This document shows positions 18,392 to 26,491 of a stretch of 64,000 bases of DNA, piece after piece (the stretch's first letter is position 1; every line of letters starts with the position of its first letter). The stretch is taken from contig JAEYNY010000037.1 in the NCBI GenBank assembly GCA_023412275.1, positions 39,265-103,264 on the forward strand, written 5' to 3'. The translations under genes were made by a program, and so were the position numbers. The notes under the pieces are model-generated. The model did no database searches. It was not told the origin of the DNA and saw only the letters and a list, made by a program, of their open reading frames with translations. This DNA is from Bacillota bacterium (lineage in GTDB: Bacteria; Bacillota; Clostridia; Acetivibrionales; DSM-1351).

Positions 18392-18668
18392 ATTCTAATA
18401 AATTATGATGAAATTACGAACTATATTGGGTTGATGCGTTGGAAGGACGGGCAACTGTTTGAATACTGGATAGGTTTATTTACTCCAGAAACAACCCTAG
18501 CTCCTGATGGATTTGAATATGTTGATTTCCCTGAACGTCAATTGGGTGTTTGTTGGGTTTATGGAAAATAACGCATGGTGGTTCTTTGAGAGATATTGTT
18601 CTACAAGATTTACAAGCCCTGACTATCAAGGAAATATAATACTTGATATTTGCCATTTTATTAAATGA
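18392..18668 (+). pseudogene. GyrI-like protein, decayed (copy 2)
   Basis: The frame ILINYDEITNYIGLMRWKDGQLFEYWIGLF followed by DFPERQLGVCWVYGK is the middle of a GyrI-like protein. A frameshift leads into NAWWFFERYCSTRFTSPDYQ and the ending ICHFIK. The N-terminus is missing; the first bases match the leader of copy 1 (GTGTAACAAGATGG). The ending is nearly identical to copy 1. Confidence 0.75.
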
Positions 18669-18740
18669 TATAAGCTAGATAATTTAATAATTTAAAAGGA
18701 TCAACTATTTAAATAGACGTAAGTTTAATATGGCTCTAAT

Positions 18741-18793
18741 GCATGATAATTATAACATATTACCGCACATTCAGTTAAACGGATGTGCTTTTT
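18741..18793 (+). repeat. Palindromic boundary repeat, copy 3 (short)
   Basis: GCATGATAATTATAACATAT, then TACCGCACATTCAGTTAAAC and GGATGTGCTTTTT. GCACAT pairs with ATGTGC ahead of a T run, so it works as a terminator. The usual right half is missing and IS110-type sequence begins directly after, suggesting that the insertion used or replaced this repeat. Confidence 0.65.
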
Positions 18794-18808
18794 AGTACCA
18801 TAAAAGTG

Positions 18809-18943
18809 TAAGTGTTAAACCATTTATAATGGCTTAAACATTTGCACTTATTTTTTTATAATAAGGGTGTAATTGGTCTGGCGAGGTGCTTTTTGGGTTA
18901 ACCACACCCGACAATAAAACTGTTAGCCATCCCTTATTATAAA
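18809..18943 (+). ncRNA. Candidate IS110 bridge (seek) RNA
   Basis: Two strong stems lie in the non-coding left end. The first pairs TAAGTG (18809) with CACTTA (18850) around an inner TTAAACCAT / ATGGCTTAA stem. The second pairs TTTATAATAAGGG (18855-18867) perfectly with CCCTTATTATAAA (18931-18943) around a 63-base region holding smaller stems. In IS110 elements this end is transcribed into a bridge RNA whose loops pair with target and donor DNA. The RNA ends and loop assignments are not determined here. Confidence 0.6.
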
Positions 18944-19051
18944 CATTCGGTTAAGCAGGTTGAGACCATATAGGCTTTCGTGTAACTAACTAAAATGAAT
19001 CGTAATAAGTGTAGATGGACAACAATTACAGAAATATTTTGGAGGTTACAT

Positions 19052-20248
19052 ATGATAAGTGTAGGCATTGATGTTTCAAAGGGAAAAAGTACGGTATGTA
19101 TCTTAAAACCTTATGGAGAGATTTTAAGTTCGCCTTTTGAGATTCTCCATAGGGAAAGCGATTTATCGGAATTGGTAACAATGTTGCAGCGATTTGATGA
19201 AGAGGTACGGGTGGTAATTGAAGCTACAGGAGCATATCACTTACCTGTACTTAGCCAACTAAAAGAAAATGATTTGTATGTATCTGTAATTAATCCTTTT
19301 CTTATGAAGGAGTATCGATGCAAAGGATTGCGTAAGGCAAAGACAGATCGTCTTGATGCTAAACTGATAGCGAATTATGGCATTGATAATTGGTACCATC
19401 TTGAAAACTATGAAGTTAGTGAAGAAACATACCAGGAACTAAAGTTATTAGGAAGACAGTATGCGCACTATATGAGAATGAGGATAGAAAGCGTTCTTGT
19501 GCTCACAAATATGTTGGATTATACAATGCCAGGAATTAAGTCATTATTAAAAGGCTGGCAGGAGGGTACCGGAAAGGATAAATTGGCTGACTTTGTAGAA
19601 GAATATTGGCACTATGACAATATCACAAAGAAAAGTGAAAATCAGTTTGTAAATAGCTATCTGAAATGGGCAGAAAAGAAAGGATACCATCAGAGCAAAG
19701 TAAAAGCTGTAAAGATTTATACTATGGCTAAGGAGGGTATCCCGACTTTATCATCCAGTACCCCATCGACCAAAATGTTAGTACTGGAAGCTGTTCGAGT
19801 TCTACGTGAAGTAGATAATACTCTTAAAACGATTTTAACACAGATGAAAGAATTAGCAAGAAGTCTGAAAGAATACTCGGTTGTCAGAGCAATGGGAGGA
19901 GTAGGTGAAGTCCTGGCACCAAAACTGATAGCAGAGATCGGTGATGTACGACGCTTTCATAGTGGGAAAGCTTTGATTGCATATGCGGGTATAGATGCCC
20001 CACCTTATCAATCAGGGCAATTTGTTGGAACTAATCGACACATATCAAAGAGAGGTTCTTCAATGCTACGCAAAGTAGGATATGAAACAATGAGATGCTT
20101 AAAGACAACAAAGAATGTAGAAGATTCGGTATATCAATTTATAATTAAGAAAGAGAATGAAGGAAAGCCAAAGAAAGTAGCCAAGATGGCGGGGCTAAAC
20201 AAATTTCTGCGTATTTACTACGCAAGAGTAAAAGAAGTATATCAGTAG
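19052..20248 (+). CDS. IS110 family transposase (RuvC-like DEDD recombinase)
   Basis: A 398-residue transposase. The N-terminal RuvC-like domain shows the DEDD residues: Asp in SVGIDVSKG, Glu in VVIEATGAYH, and the Asp pair in KTDRLDAKLIA. The C-terminal domain has YSVVRAMGGVGEVLAPKLIAEIGDVRRF, AYAGIDAPPYQSGQF and the catalytic-serine region ISKRGSSMLRKVGYE. GGAGGT precedes the ATG at 19052; an upstream ATG at 18995 has no ribosome site and lies inside the candidate RNA region. The frame is intact, so the element may be active. Confidence 0.95.
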   Translation: MISVGIDVSKGKSTVCILKPYGEILSSPFEILHRESDLSELVTMLQRFDEEVRVVIEATGAYHLPVLSQLKENDLYVSVINPFLMKEYRCKGLRKAKTDRLDAKLIANYGIDNWYHLENYEVSEETYQELKLLGRQYAHYMRMRIESVLVLTNMLDYTMPGIKSLLKGWQEGTGKDKLADFVEEYWHYDNITKKSENQFVNSYLKWAEKKGYHQSKVKAVKIYTMAKEGIPTLSSSTPSTKMLVLEAVRVLREVDNTLKTILTQMKELARSLKEYSVVRAMGGVGEVLAPKLIAEIGDVRRFHSGKALIAYAGIDAPPYQSGQFVGTNRHISKRGSSMLRKVGYETMRCLKTTKNVEDSVYQFIIKKENEGKPKKVAKMAGLNKFLRIYYARVKEVYQ

Positions 20249-20490
20249 AAATATATTCAGTAAAGCAGACAGACCAGAGAATTTAGCTGGTCTTGTTAGC
20301 ATGTTCAAAAATATCATAATGAAAGAATCAAAAAAGTATTGACTTTTGTTAGCAGGTTTTATTGCACAAAATAAGTCTATCACCAACATAATGATCTTTG
20401 GAAACTGAATAGTGCGGTAGTATTGAAGTAATAACAGACTTATGATAGAGTATTATTTAATATTTTAGTCTTTTTCTGAAGGAGGAGCTT

Positions 20491-20823
20491 ATGAGTCGGG
20501 GATTGGAAGCCGTTTATAAGTTGCAAAAAATAGATGACAGAAAAGCTATTTATGCTTATTCAGGCGACGATTTTAGTTTCCCGTACGATAGAGACAAGTC
20601 GTTAGCGTATGATGGACGAATAGAGGTATTGTTATCTGTTTTTGAAAACGAATTTTCTTATGACTTATTTATGTTAGGAGAAGTAAAAGTAACAAAAGAC
20701 TGCTATCATGCTCAAAATAATAATGATGGGATAGATATATTAGCTTTGTTTACAATAAGAAATATTTATAGAAAGTATAAAGAAACTAACGAGATTCCAC
20801 TAGAGGGACATTGGATTGTATAG
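20491..20823 (+). CDS. Hypothetical protein
   Basis: A 110-residue acidic soluble protein (MSRGLEAVYKLQKIDDRKAIYAYSGDDFSF...). No motif is recognised; the mixed strand/helix pattern and a repeated DGRIE/VKVTKD layout suggest a compact alpha-beta domain. AAGGAGGAG precedes the ATG, so it is likely translated. It is one unit of the cassette array: the boundary repeat follows 26 bp after its stop. Confidence 0.65.
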   Translation: MSRGLEAVYKLQKIDDRKAIYAYSGDDFSFPYDRDKSLAYDGRIEVLLSVFENEFSYDLFMLGEVKVTKDCYHAQNNNDGIDILALFTIRNIYRKYKETNEIPLEGHWIV

Positions 20824-20848
20824 AGTAGAAAACTGATATTGAATTGCT

Positions 20849-20911
20849 ACCGCACATTCATTTAATGATCTGCGGTTTTTTCATATCCGCGTTCGGGCAC
20901 AAAATGAATAT
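20849..20911 (+). repeat. Palindromic boundary repeat, copy 4 (full)
   Basis: TACCGCACATTCATTTAATG, then ATCTGCGGTTTTTTCATATC, CGCGTTCGGGCAC and AAAATGAATA. CCGCA pairs with TGCGG ahead of six T residues (terminator), while ATTCATTT pairs with AAAATGAAT as an outer stem. It matches copy 5 almost base for base. Confidence 0.75.
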
Positions 20912-20967
20912 AATGCGCACTAACTATCAGAACTAAACGGAACGCAAAGGAAAGGCGGGTAAGCAAA

Positions 20968-21147
20968 ATGGGCAATAAAATTGATAGGGCTGCATTTGAC
21001 TTGATTGAAGTGGCAAAGTACGTGGGTGTATCGGATAAGAACGGCAGGAAGATGTTAAAAGAGGGCGTAATACAGTGCGTACAGTATGGAGGCCGGACGT
21101 TTATACCAAAGGTTGAAGTGGATAGGTTTTTGAGGGGTGGCAAATGA
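20968..21147 (+). CDS. Small HTH (excisionase-like) DNA-binding protein
   Basis: A 59-residue protein (MGNKIDRAAFDLIEVAKYVG...). LIEVAKYVGVSDKNGRKMLKEGVIQCVQYGGRTFIPKVEVDRFL follows the layout of the MerR-like winged helix of excisionases and HTH_17 proteins: a first helix with the ID-DNA binding turn, then RTFIPKxEVDRFL. It probably binds DNA as a small regulator or directionality factor left from a mobile element. It begins 57 bp after the boundary repeat. The ribosome site (AAAGGCGGG) is weak. Confidence 0.65.
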   Translation: MGNKIDRAAFDLIEVAKYVGVSDKNGRKMLKEGVIQCVQYGGRTFIPKVEVDRFLRGGK

Positions 21148-21253
21148 AAACAGACCATAAAAAATTCACTAAAGGGTAAAAAACGTAATAGTGAAGTGAA
21201 AGTAGTCTATCTTCACTATTACATTACAGAGTGAGTAAGACTTTATTAATATA

Positions 21254-21802
21254 TTATAGCGCCGCCCATTTGTATGATTGAACTTCAATAATGTCTGGTA
21301 TTGGAACAGATACAGGTATAAATCTACCATTACCATCATAGGCATCTAAAGTTATTGAGTTCTTGTAACAAATTTTCAAAATGCCGCCATATAAACAGTT
21401 TCCATTTAAATCTTTGTGACCTGGACAACCTGGATATTTTTTATTTGGACGACAAATAAGAGAGATACTTCCTCCTTGGTTACTGCTTAATTCTTTAATA
21501 TTTAGTTTAGTTTTTCCATAGGCATATTCAATATAATAAATATCATGTTTAAAGATTTTTACTTTGGTCATACCACCCTTACGCGCATCATATGCCCATA
21601 TGATTATTGAATCATTCGTTAAAGTTAGCAGATTTCCTTCGTAAAATAAGGAGCCCTGCCAAGTAGGTTTTTTAACCTGGATACGAAGGCCTTTATTCTT
21701 GTAAGAGGCTAAATCACTCCAGGGTCTATATGGTACATTAAAAAATGTAGAAAATTGCATAGGTGAATAATAGAGGAGATTTTGAACAATCAATTGAATC
21801 AC
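21254..21802 (-). CDS. Hypothetical protein
   Basis: A protein of up to 182 residues with no recognised motif. A beta-rich part (SLFYEGNLLTLTNDSIIIWAYDARKGGMTKVKIFKHDI) resembles small DNA- or membrane-adjacent beta barrels, followed by a cysteine-containing segment CRPNKKYPGCPGHKDLNGNC. The start is uncertain: GTG at 21802 overlaps AGGAG; a TTG eight bases behind that site, or the ATG at 21760, are alternatives. Confidence 0.55.
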   Translation of the reverse strand: MIQLIVQNLLYYSPMQFSTFFNVPYRPWSDLASYKNKGLRIQVKKPTWQGSLFYEGNLLTLTNDSIIIWAYDARKGGMTKVKIFKHDIYYIEYAYGKTKLNIKELSSNQGGSISLICRPNKKYPGCPGHKDLNGNCLYGGILKICYKNSITLDAYDGNGRFIPVSVPIPDIIEVQSYKWAAL

Positions 21803-21970
21803 TCCTGACTTAACAAATTATATTACATATTATGAAAGATAAATTTATTATGTTAACAAGAATAGTACTCTATCAGATAATAAACAACTGGATCACTTTG
21901 AGATTTAGTACGCAATATTAGTCTAATGTGTTCTAATTTGAACACTGAATAGGGTGGTAAGGAGTGAGAC

Positions 21971-21999
21971 TTGACATAGAAATGTTCCAGATATAGTAT
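21971..21999 (+). promoter_or_regulatory. Cassette promoter box, copy 3 (consensus)
   Basis: TTGACA, 17 bases (containing TGTTCCAGATA), TAGTAT, then TATTTGTAACAAATGA. This is the best-preserved copy and drives the small membrane protein at 22075. Upstream lies AACACTGAATAGGGTGGTAA, with a similar CTGAATAGTGCGGTA string near 20407. Confidence 0.7.
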
Positions 22000-22074
22000 T
22001 ATTTGTAACAAATGATTTGAATTTAGATTATTTATATATGGCGACGTAAGATCGGTTAGAAAGGAGATAATTGA

Positions 22075-22410
22075 TTGAGAGATACATCATCTCGAAACAA
22101 AATAATTACCCTAATTATTGTGATTTTATTCTTATTATCTTTTGCAGGATTATATGTTTATGGTTCATTTTATACAACAACAGGATATTGTGATATAAAA
22201 TATAAGCAAATAGAAAATAATAAGTGCTATATTTTTGCCCGAAATGGAAATAAAAATATAAGATTAGAATGCAACAAAGATGATTATGAAAAGATTACTG
22301 TTGATAGCTATTTAGCATATGGTATTTCATACAAATGGAGTACACTTTCCCCAAATAGAGGCAAACTATTGTATATTAATTTTAATGACGTTATTGACAA
22401 TAGGCATTAG
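22075..22410 (+). CDS. Small membrane-anchored protein
   Basis: A 111-residue protein with one N-terminal membrane helix (IITLIIVILFLLSFAGLYVYG, residues 10-30) and an extracytoplasmic part containing three cysteines. The start is a TTG eight bases behind AAGGAG. No family is recognised. It sits between promoter box copy 3 and boundary repeat copy 5, which makes it the cleanest complete promoter-gene-boundary unit of the array. Confidence 0.65.
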   Translation: MRDTSSRNKIITLIIVILFLLSFAGLYVYGSFYTTTGYCDIKYKQIENNKCYIFARNGNKNIRLECNKDDYEKITVDSYLAYGISYKWSTLSPNRGKLLYINFNDVIDNRH

Positions 22411-22444
22411 CCACTTACAATTAAGATATTATGTTGAGTTAATG

Positions 22445-22541
22445 AACAATGTTTATATATCAAAAACCAGTATATTACCGCACATTCATTTAATGATCTG
22501 CGGTTTTTTCATCCCCGCGTTCGGGCACAAAATGAATAGAT
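22445..22541 (+). repeat. Palindromic boundary repeat, copy 5 (full)
   Basis: AATGTTTATATATCAAAAAC, TATTACCGCACATTCATTTA, GATCTGCGGTTTTTTCATCC, CGTTCGGGCAC and AAAATGAATAGATTACG. Its left 41 bases equal copy 2; its right part equals copy 4 with two changes. Confidence 0.75.
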
Positions 22542-22566
22542 TACGAACAAAGCTTATTAATTAAGC

Positions 22567-22654
22567 GGTATGATAATATTTCGGAGTTATTAATGAATTT
22601 GATTGTGTAGAATTTTACGTTTCAAATATAGATGATGGTATTAATCACTACTGA
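22567..22654 (+). pseudogene. VOC gene fragment
   Basis: About 90 bases resemble the start of the VOC gene at 23244: GGTATGATAATAT-TCGGA, then GATTGTGT-GAATTTTA-GTTTC and GATGATGGTATT. Stops interrupt it and the rest is missing, so it is a decayed duplicate of the intact gene 650 bp downstream. Confidence 0.7.
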
Positions 22655-22671
22655 ATAGTCTGGGTAAAAAT

Positions 22672-23058
22672 TCATTCAATTGAACTTAAAATATAAGCTA
22701 CTTTGTTTGCAAATGTCCGCGGCTCCATTAGTGCCTCAAAATGCACATAAATGAGATGTGGTTGATCCCCAAGCCAATGGTTATGAATAGCACTTACAGT
22801 AATACCTTGATTGTATAGAGAACTAACAATATAGGGAACTTCATTTTCCAGTAGAACAATATCTCCTGTAATTAATGATTTGCCCGGTTCTGTAGATTGC
22901 TCAAAGGAATACATATTGCCTGTATGTAGTTGGTTCCCCAGTAGCTTAACATTAAGATTTTTACGATCGCTGGATACTGTACATACATTATTTTTTATCT
23001 TACCATTATCTTTTAGGATATTAGCAAGTTCATAACATAGCATATCATTCATAGCCAT
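22672..23058 (-). CDS. DUF1259 (LppY/LpqO family) protein
   Basis: A 128-residue protein with the family core MYSFEQSTEPGKSLITGDIVLLENEVPYIVSSLYNQGITVSAIHNHWLGDQPHLIYVHFEA. It is about one family domain long and lacks a signal peptide, unlike mycobacterial LppY. The function is unknown; the HNH and HF residues may bind metal. GGAG precedes the ATG. Confidence 0.75.
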   Translation of the reverse strand: MAMNDMLCYELANILKDNGKIKNNVCTVSSDRKNLNVKLLGNQLHTGNMYSFEQSTEPGKSLITGDIVLLENEVPYIVSSLYNQGITVSAIHNHWLGDQPHLIYVHFEALMEPRTFANKVAYILSSIE

Positions 23059-23161
23059 AAAATAACTCCGAATATTTTTTTATACTATATATTATGACTA
23101 AACTGTCACGAGTGTTACGTTTTCCAATCCAACCCATTTGTGAAGAACGGCCGGTTGAAAC

Positions 23162-23190
23162 TTGACTTATAAACTTGCCATATGTAGTAT
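23162..23190 (+). promoter_or_regulatory. Cassette promoter box, copy 4
   Basis: TTGACT, 17 bases, TAGTAT, then TATTTGTAAATGAATAATT. It drives the VOC gene at 23244 and matches the boxes at 15001 and 21971 in sequence and spacing. Confidence 0.65.
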
Positions 23191-23243
23191 TATTTGTAAA
23201 TGAATAATTATTGGTATCGTTTAGAATTGAGGGGTATGATAAT

Positions 23244-23651
23244 ATGTCGGAATTAAAGAATGTTGATTGTGTCGAATTTTATGTTTCTGATTTAGATGAT
23301 GGTATTGAGTACTACTGTAATAGTTTGGGACTAAAACTACTATGGCGAGCTGAAACGTCAGTGGGCCTAGGGATGGAAAGCGACATAACTGAAATAGTTC
23401 TGCAAACCGATAGAAAGAAAATGAATGTTGATTTTAAGGTAGATTCAGTAGTTGATTCAATTAAAAAAATTATTAATTCTGGCGGAAAGATTATATATGG
23501 TCCTTTCGATATTCCAATTGGCAAATGTGCTGTAATACAAGATAAATGGGAAAACGAATTTGTAATTTTAGATATGTCAAAGGGAAAATATGTTACAGAT
23601 GCTCAGGGAAATGTTATTGGGGTAGGTAAAGACCTGGGACATCAGTTATAG
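23244..23651 (+). CDS. VOC family protein
   Basis: A 135-residue VOC-fold protein (VDCVEFYVSDLDDGIEYYCNSLGLKLLWR ... GKCAVIQDKWENEFVILDMSKG). I chose the ATG at 23244 behind GAGGGG; an upstream TTG adds 11 residues without support. It is the intact parent of the fragment at 22567. The substrate is unknown. Confidence 0.85.
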   Translation: MSELKNVDCVEFYVSDLDDGIEYYCNSLGLKLLWRAETSVGLGMESDITEIVLQTDRKKMNVDFKVDSVVDSIKKIINSGGKIIYGPFDIPIGKCAVIQDKWENEFVILDMSKGKYVTDAQGNVIGVGKDLGHQL

Positions 23652-23753
23652 GGAGACCTGATTGTTTCACATTTTTTATATTCGAATAAATAGATTGCAA
23701 ACCACTTATAAATGGTATTTTTTAAAATGATTAATTTCAAAGTTTACCATATT

Positions 23754-24227
23754 TCATGTTATTACTGATTCTATTTGTTTAATTTCGTTTTGAATGTTAG
23801 CAGAGATTGCGGCTGTTTTGATTTTATAACTTGTTTCAACAGCAGCAATCCTTTCCGCCGGAGTCAAGCCTGCCAAAATAGTTTTGTTCCATTGAGTGAT
23901 AACTTTATTCCAGAATAATATGAATTCTTCGGCGGATTCAGTTGGGTACACTTTTTTAACGCGTTGATTAGCAGGATCCTCTTGCCTTGTAACTAAACCT
24001 GAAGACACCAATATCTTAATAGAACGAGCTACGACCGATTTATCGATTGACAAGTTAATGCTAATTTCATCTTGGATTGTTCCAGGATTAGCACAGACAT
24101 GTATTAGAACCATTGCATCAGAAAAGTTCATATTACGATCGGATAATGCAGCTTTAATAAAAAGTTGTGATTTTCTATATATAGAACCACAATAATTAAG
24201 ATAATGTAATTCGTCCATATCATTCAA
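23754..24227 (-). CDS. MarR family transcriptional regulator
   Basis: A 157-residue winged-helix regulator: SDAMVLIHVCANPGTIQDEISINLSIDKSVVARSIKILVSSGLVTRQEDPANQRVKKVYPTESA is the MarR DNA-binding core with its wing (DPANQR). It is divergent from the amidohydrolase at 24440 and probably represses it and itself through the dyads at 24331-24351. Confidence 0.9.
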   Translation of the reverse strand: MNDMDELHYLNYCGSIYRKSQLFIKAALSDRNMNFSDAMVLIHVCANPGTIQDEISINLSIDKSVVARSIKILVSSGLVTRQEDPANQRVKKVYPTESAEEFILFWNKVITQWNKTILAGLTPAERIAAVETSYKIKTAAISANIQNEIKQIESVIT

Positions 24228-24330
24228 TCTCCCTAATAATACTTAATTCAAATTCCAATTTTACTTTAATTATATAGTATCAATTTGTGCTAATCAAGAA
24301 CTTTGTAGAAAATATCAACATAATCTAAAA

Positions 24331-24366
24331 TCAACTGTTGACAAAATCAACAATGTGAAATACTAT
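24331..24366 (+). promoter_or_regulatory. Promoter with overlapping MarR-type dyads
   Basis: TTGACA (24338-24343), 17 bases, TACTAT (24361-24366) form a sigma-A promoter for the amidohydrolase. TCAAC-T-GTTGA and GTTGA-CAAAA-TCAAC are overlapping dyads covering the -35 box, where a bound MarR protein would block transcription. Confidence 0.65.
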
Positions 24367-24439
24367 ATGAATATAAAAGATAACAACTTAAAACTAATTT
24401 TCAGTGAGATAAGAATTTATTTTTTAAGGAGACAATATT

Positions 24440-25726
24440 ATGAAAAATGAAACAATAACTGCTATTACAAATGCTCGTATTTTTGACGGAGAGAATTTAA
24501 TTGATGAGCAGATCGTAATCATCAAAGGAGAAAGAATTATCGCTCTAGGCGGAAAAATACCTGTAGAAGCAGCAATAATAGATGCTAAAGGCATGACATT
24601 AATGCCCGGACTTATTGATTCTCATGTGCATACGGATATAGACGGACTTCGTCATGCATTGAAATTTGGTGTTACTACCGAATTAGAAATGATGGGAGGT
24701 TATACAAAAAATGGTCGTGAGCGAGAATTAGACGGTATTTATGATATTGCCGATGTTAGATCGGCTGGCATGGGTGTAACTCCTAAAGGAGGACATCCTG
24801 ATGAACTAATTGGAGATGGTATACCTGATTTCGTGTTGAAAGAAATGGAAAGCATGACGGAACAAGAAAAGGAGGCTTTCATGGCAACCTTTGAAGAGCA
24901 ACGCAAACAAGAGGAATTTTGTATAAATTCAGTTCAGGATGCCATTAATCATGTAGATAAACAAGTCTCCCAGGGAGCAGATTATATTAAAATTTTAATC
25001 GAAGAGGGAACGGTAATGAATTGTCCCGGGCTACCTGTATTTAGTGATGATATCTATAAAGCAGCAGTAGATGAAGCTCATAAATTAGGAAAAATTGTAC
25101 TTGCTCATGTGCTGACAGCTGAGACCTCAAAAACAGCAATTGAAGTTGGAGTAAACGGACTAGCCCATGTATTTGTTGATCGTCCGACATGGACTCATGA
25201 ATTGATTAAAACAATTGCCGAAAGTGGTGCTTTTGTGACCCCTTGTCTTTCACTAAATTCTTCTATTATGGGAAGAATTCCTTCTAAGTTTGTGAACGAT
25301 CCACGTGTTAGTTCAAAACTTAGTGAGGAATGGATCAAGACATTGAATTCGAGTTTCAATACTTATCCACAAGGATCTATGGAGGATAATTTCAAAAATG
25401 TTATGGATCTTTATAATGCAGGAGTTGATGTTTTAGTTGGTACAGATGTTTCTGTTCCGGTAGCATCACTTGGAGGGCTTGCACATGGCGCAAGCGTCCA
25501 TCACGAACTCCAATTACTTGTAGAGGCTGGTTTTTCCACTATAGAAGCATTACGAGCAGCAACTTCTGTTCCCGCACGTCGTTTTAGTCTGACGGATAGA
25601 GGCCGCATTGTAGAAGGAGCAAGAGCTGATTTAGTGTTGGTTGAAGGTGATCCAATAACTAATATATCTGATACATTATCAATCAAAGCTGTTTGGAGTA
25701 AAGGACGACAACTTGCGATTAGCTAA
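24440..25726 (+). CDS. Amidohydrolase family protein (imidazolonepropionase-like)
   Basis: A 428-residue metal-dependent hydrolase. Metal ligands are visible: HVH in LIDSHVHTD, Lys in ADYIKILIEEG (probable carboxylated lysine), His in IVLAHV, His in GLAHVF, and Asp in VLVGTDVSV. The C-terminal ARADLVLVEGDPITNI closes the small beta domain typical of this superfamily. It cleaves an amide or cyclic amide bond of an unknown substrate. It is divergent from the MarR gene; substrate-induced derepression is a plausible inference. Confidence 0.88.
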   Translation: MKNETITAITNARIFDGENLIDEQIVIIKGERIIALGGKIPVEAAIIDAKGMTLMPGLIDSHVHTDIDGLRHALKFGVTTELEMMGGYTKNGRERELDGIYDIADVRSAGMGVTPKGGHPDELIGDGIPDFVLKEMESMTEQEKEAFMATFEEQRKQEEFCINSVQDAINHVDKQVSQGADYIKILIEEGTVMNCPGLPVFSDDIYKAAVDEAHKLGKIVLAHVLTAETSKTAIEVGVNGLAHVFVDRPTWTHELIKTIAESGAFVTPCLSLNSSIMGRIPSKFVNDPRVSSKLSEEWIKTLNSSFNTYPQGSMEDNFKNVMDLYNAGVDVLVGTDVSVPVASLGGLAHGASVHHELQLLVEAGFSTIEALRAATSVPARRFSLTDRGRIVEGARADLVLVEGDPITNISDTLSIKAVWSKGRQLAIS

Positions 25727-25835
25727 TACAATGGGACCAGATTCTCTCATGATTGTAAGGAATAAGTTAAATTATTGTTTTTATACCGTTTTTATGGTAA
25801 TTTAGAATATATTTATTACAATAGGAGAGTGTGAA

Positions 25836-26417
25836 ATGTATTATAAAGTTTCATTAATATTAATTGTTATTTGTATTATTCGGCTTGTTTTTATTTTTAA
25901 AGCCCCTAAAAAGATAGCAAAAAAAAACAATCAATTTGCTGATATTCTTAAAAAGACAGGGTTTGTTGAAAGTAAACGAGTTGAATTTTGGGATAATGTA
26001 CTATTTGTAGATGACGTTTCTAAACTGTGGTGCGTTAAGGGCCCAAAAGAGATTACGCCCAAAATTTATAAATTTTCAGAACTAGTTTCTTATAATTATT
26101 ACGAAACTAGTGAAGATGTAATTTCTGGGAATAGCTTAGATGTTTTATTAGCCGGCAAGGCATATGGTGAAATAGGAGCAATTGCTGCAAGTGCAGGGAG
26201 TAAAAAAATACACCATTATACAAAAACTTTAAAACTAGTAATTTTTCTAAACGAATTAAATAATTCACGAATAGTTATAAATTTAACGTCAAATAGAATA
26301 CCAAGAAACTATTACAATAAATATATTGACCAAGTGGTTGATAATATGAATGACACTCTTAACTATATAAGACGTAACTCTTCAAAGATAGATGATATTT
26401 TCGATATTTTAAATTAA
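25836..26417 (+). CDS. Hypothetical membrane-anchored protein
   Basis: A 193-residue protein with an N-terminal membrane helix (VSLILIVICIIRLVFIF) and a cytoplasmic or extracytoplasmic domain with a GKAYGEIGAIAASAG glycine-rich loop. The pattern LWCVKGPKEITPKIYKFSELVSYNYYET resembles proteins that report membrane-proximal PH-like domains, but I cannot name a family. A terminator hairpin follows. Confidence 0.6.
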   Translation: MYYKVSLILIVICIIRLVFIFKAPKKIAKKNNQFADILKKTGFVESKRVEFWDNVLFVDDVSKLWCVKGPKEITPKIYKFSELVSYNYYETSEDVISGNSLDVLLAGKAYGEIGAIAASAGSKKIHHYTKTLKLVIFLNELNNSRIVINLTSNRIPRNYYNKYIDQVVDNMNDTLNYIRRNSSKIDDIFDILN

Positions 26418-26456
26418 AGGTTATTTTTATTGCCAGACTTTGTTTATTAAACTTAA

Positions 26457-26480
26457 AGCCAGCGTCTTTCGGCGCTGGCT
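26457..26480. terminator. Terminator hairpin between convergent genes
   Basis: AGCCAGCG - TCTTTC - GGCGCTGGCT is a near copy of the hairpin at 14576. It separates the gene ending at 26417 from the cotJC end at 26492. Confidence 0.6.
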
Positions 26481-26491
26481 ATAACGAATAA

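Larger units (their letters stand above)
18798..20390 (+). mobile_element. IS110 family insertion sequence (ends approximate)
   Basis: The transposase gene at 19052 with a structured left non-coding end of about 250 bp and a short right end of about 140 bp (including a GACCA/TGGTC hairpin near 20271) has IS110 layout. IS110 elements lack terminal inverted repeats, so exact ends cannot be read; the limits given are where the flanking cassette repeats stop and resume. One copy is seen in the window. Confidence 0.75.

Noticed and set aside
15408..22541. Calling the boundary repeats integron attC sites
   Set aside because: The nested stems are suggestive, but no integron integrase or clear GTT core pattern is seen, and they also work as ordinary terminators. 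Kept only as a hypothesis.
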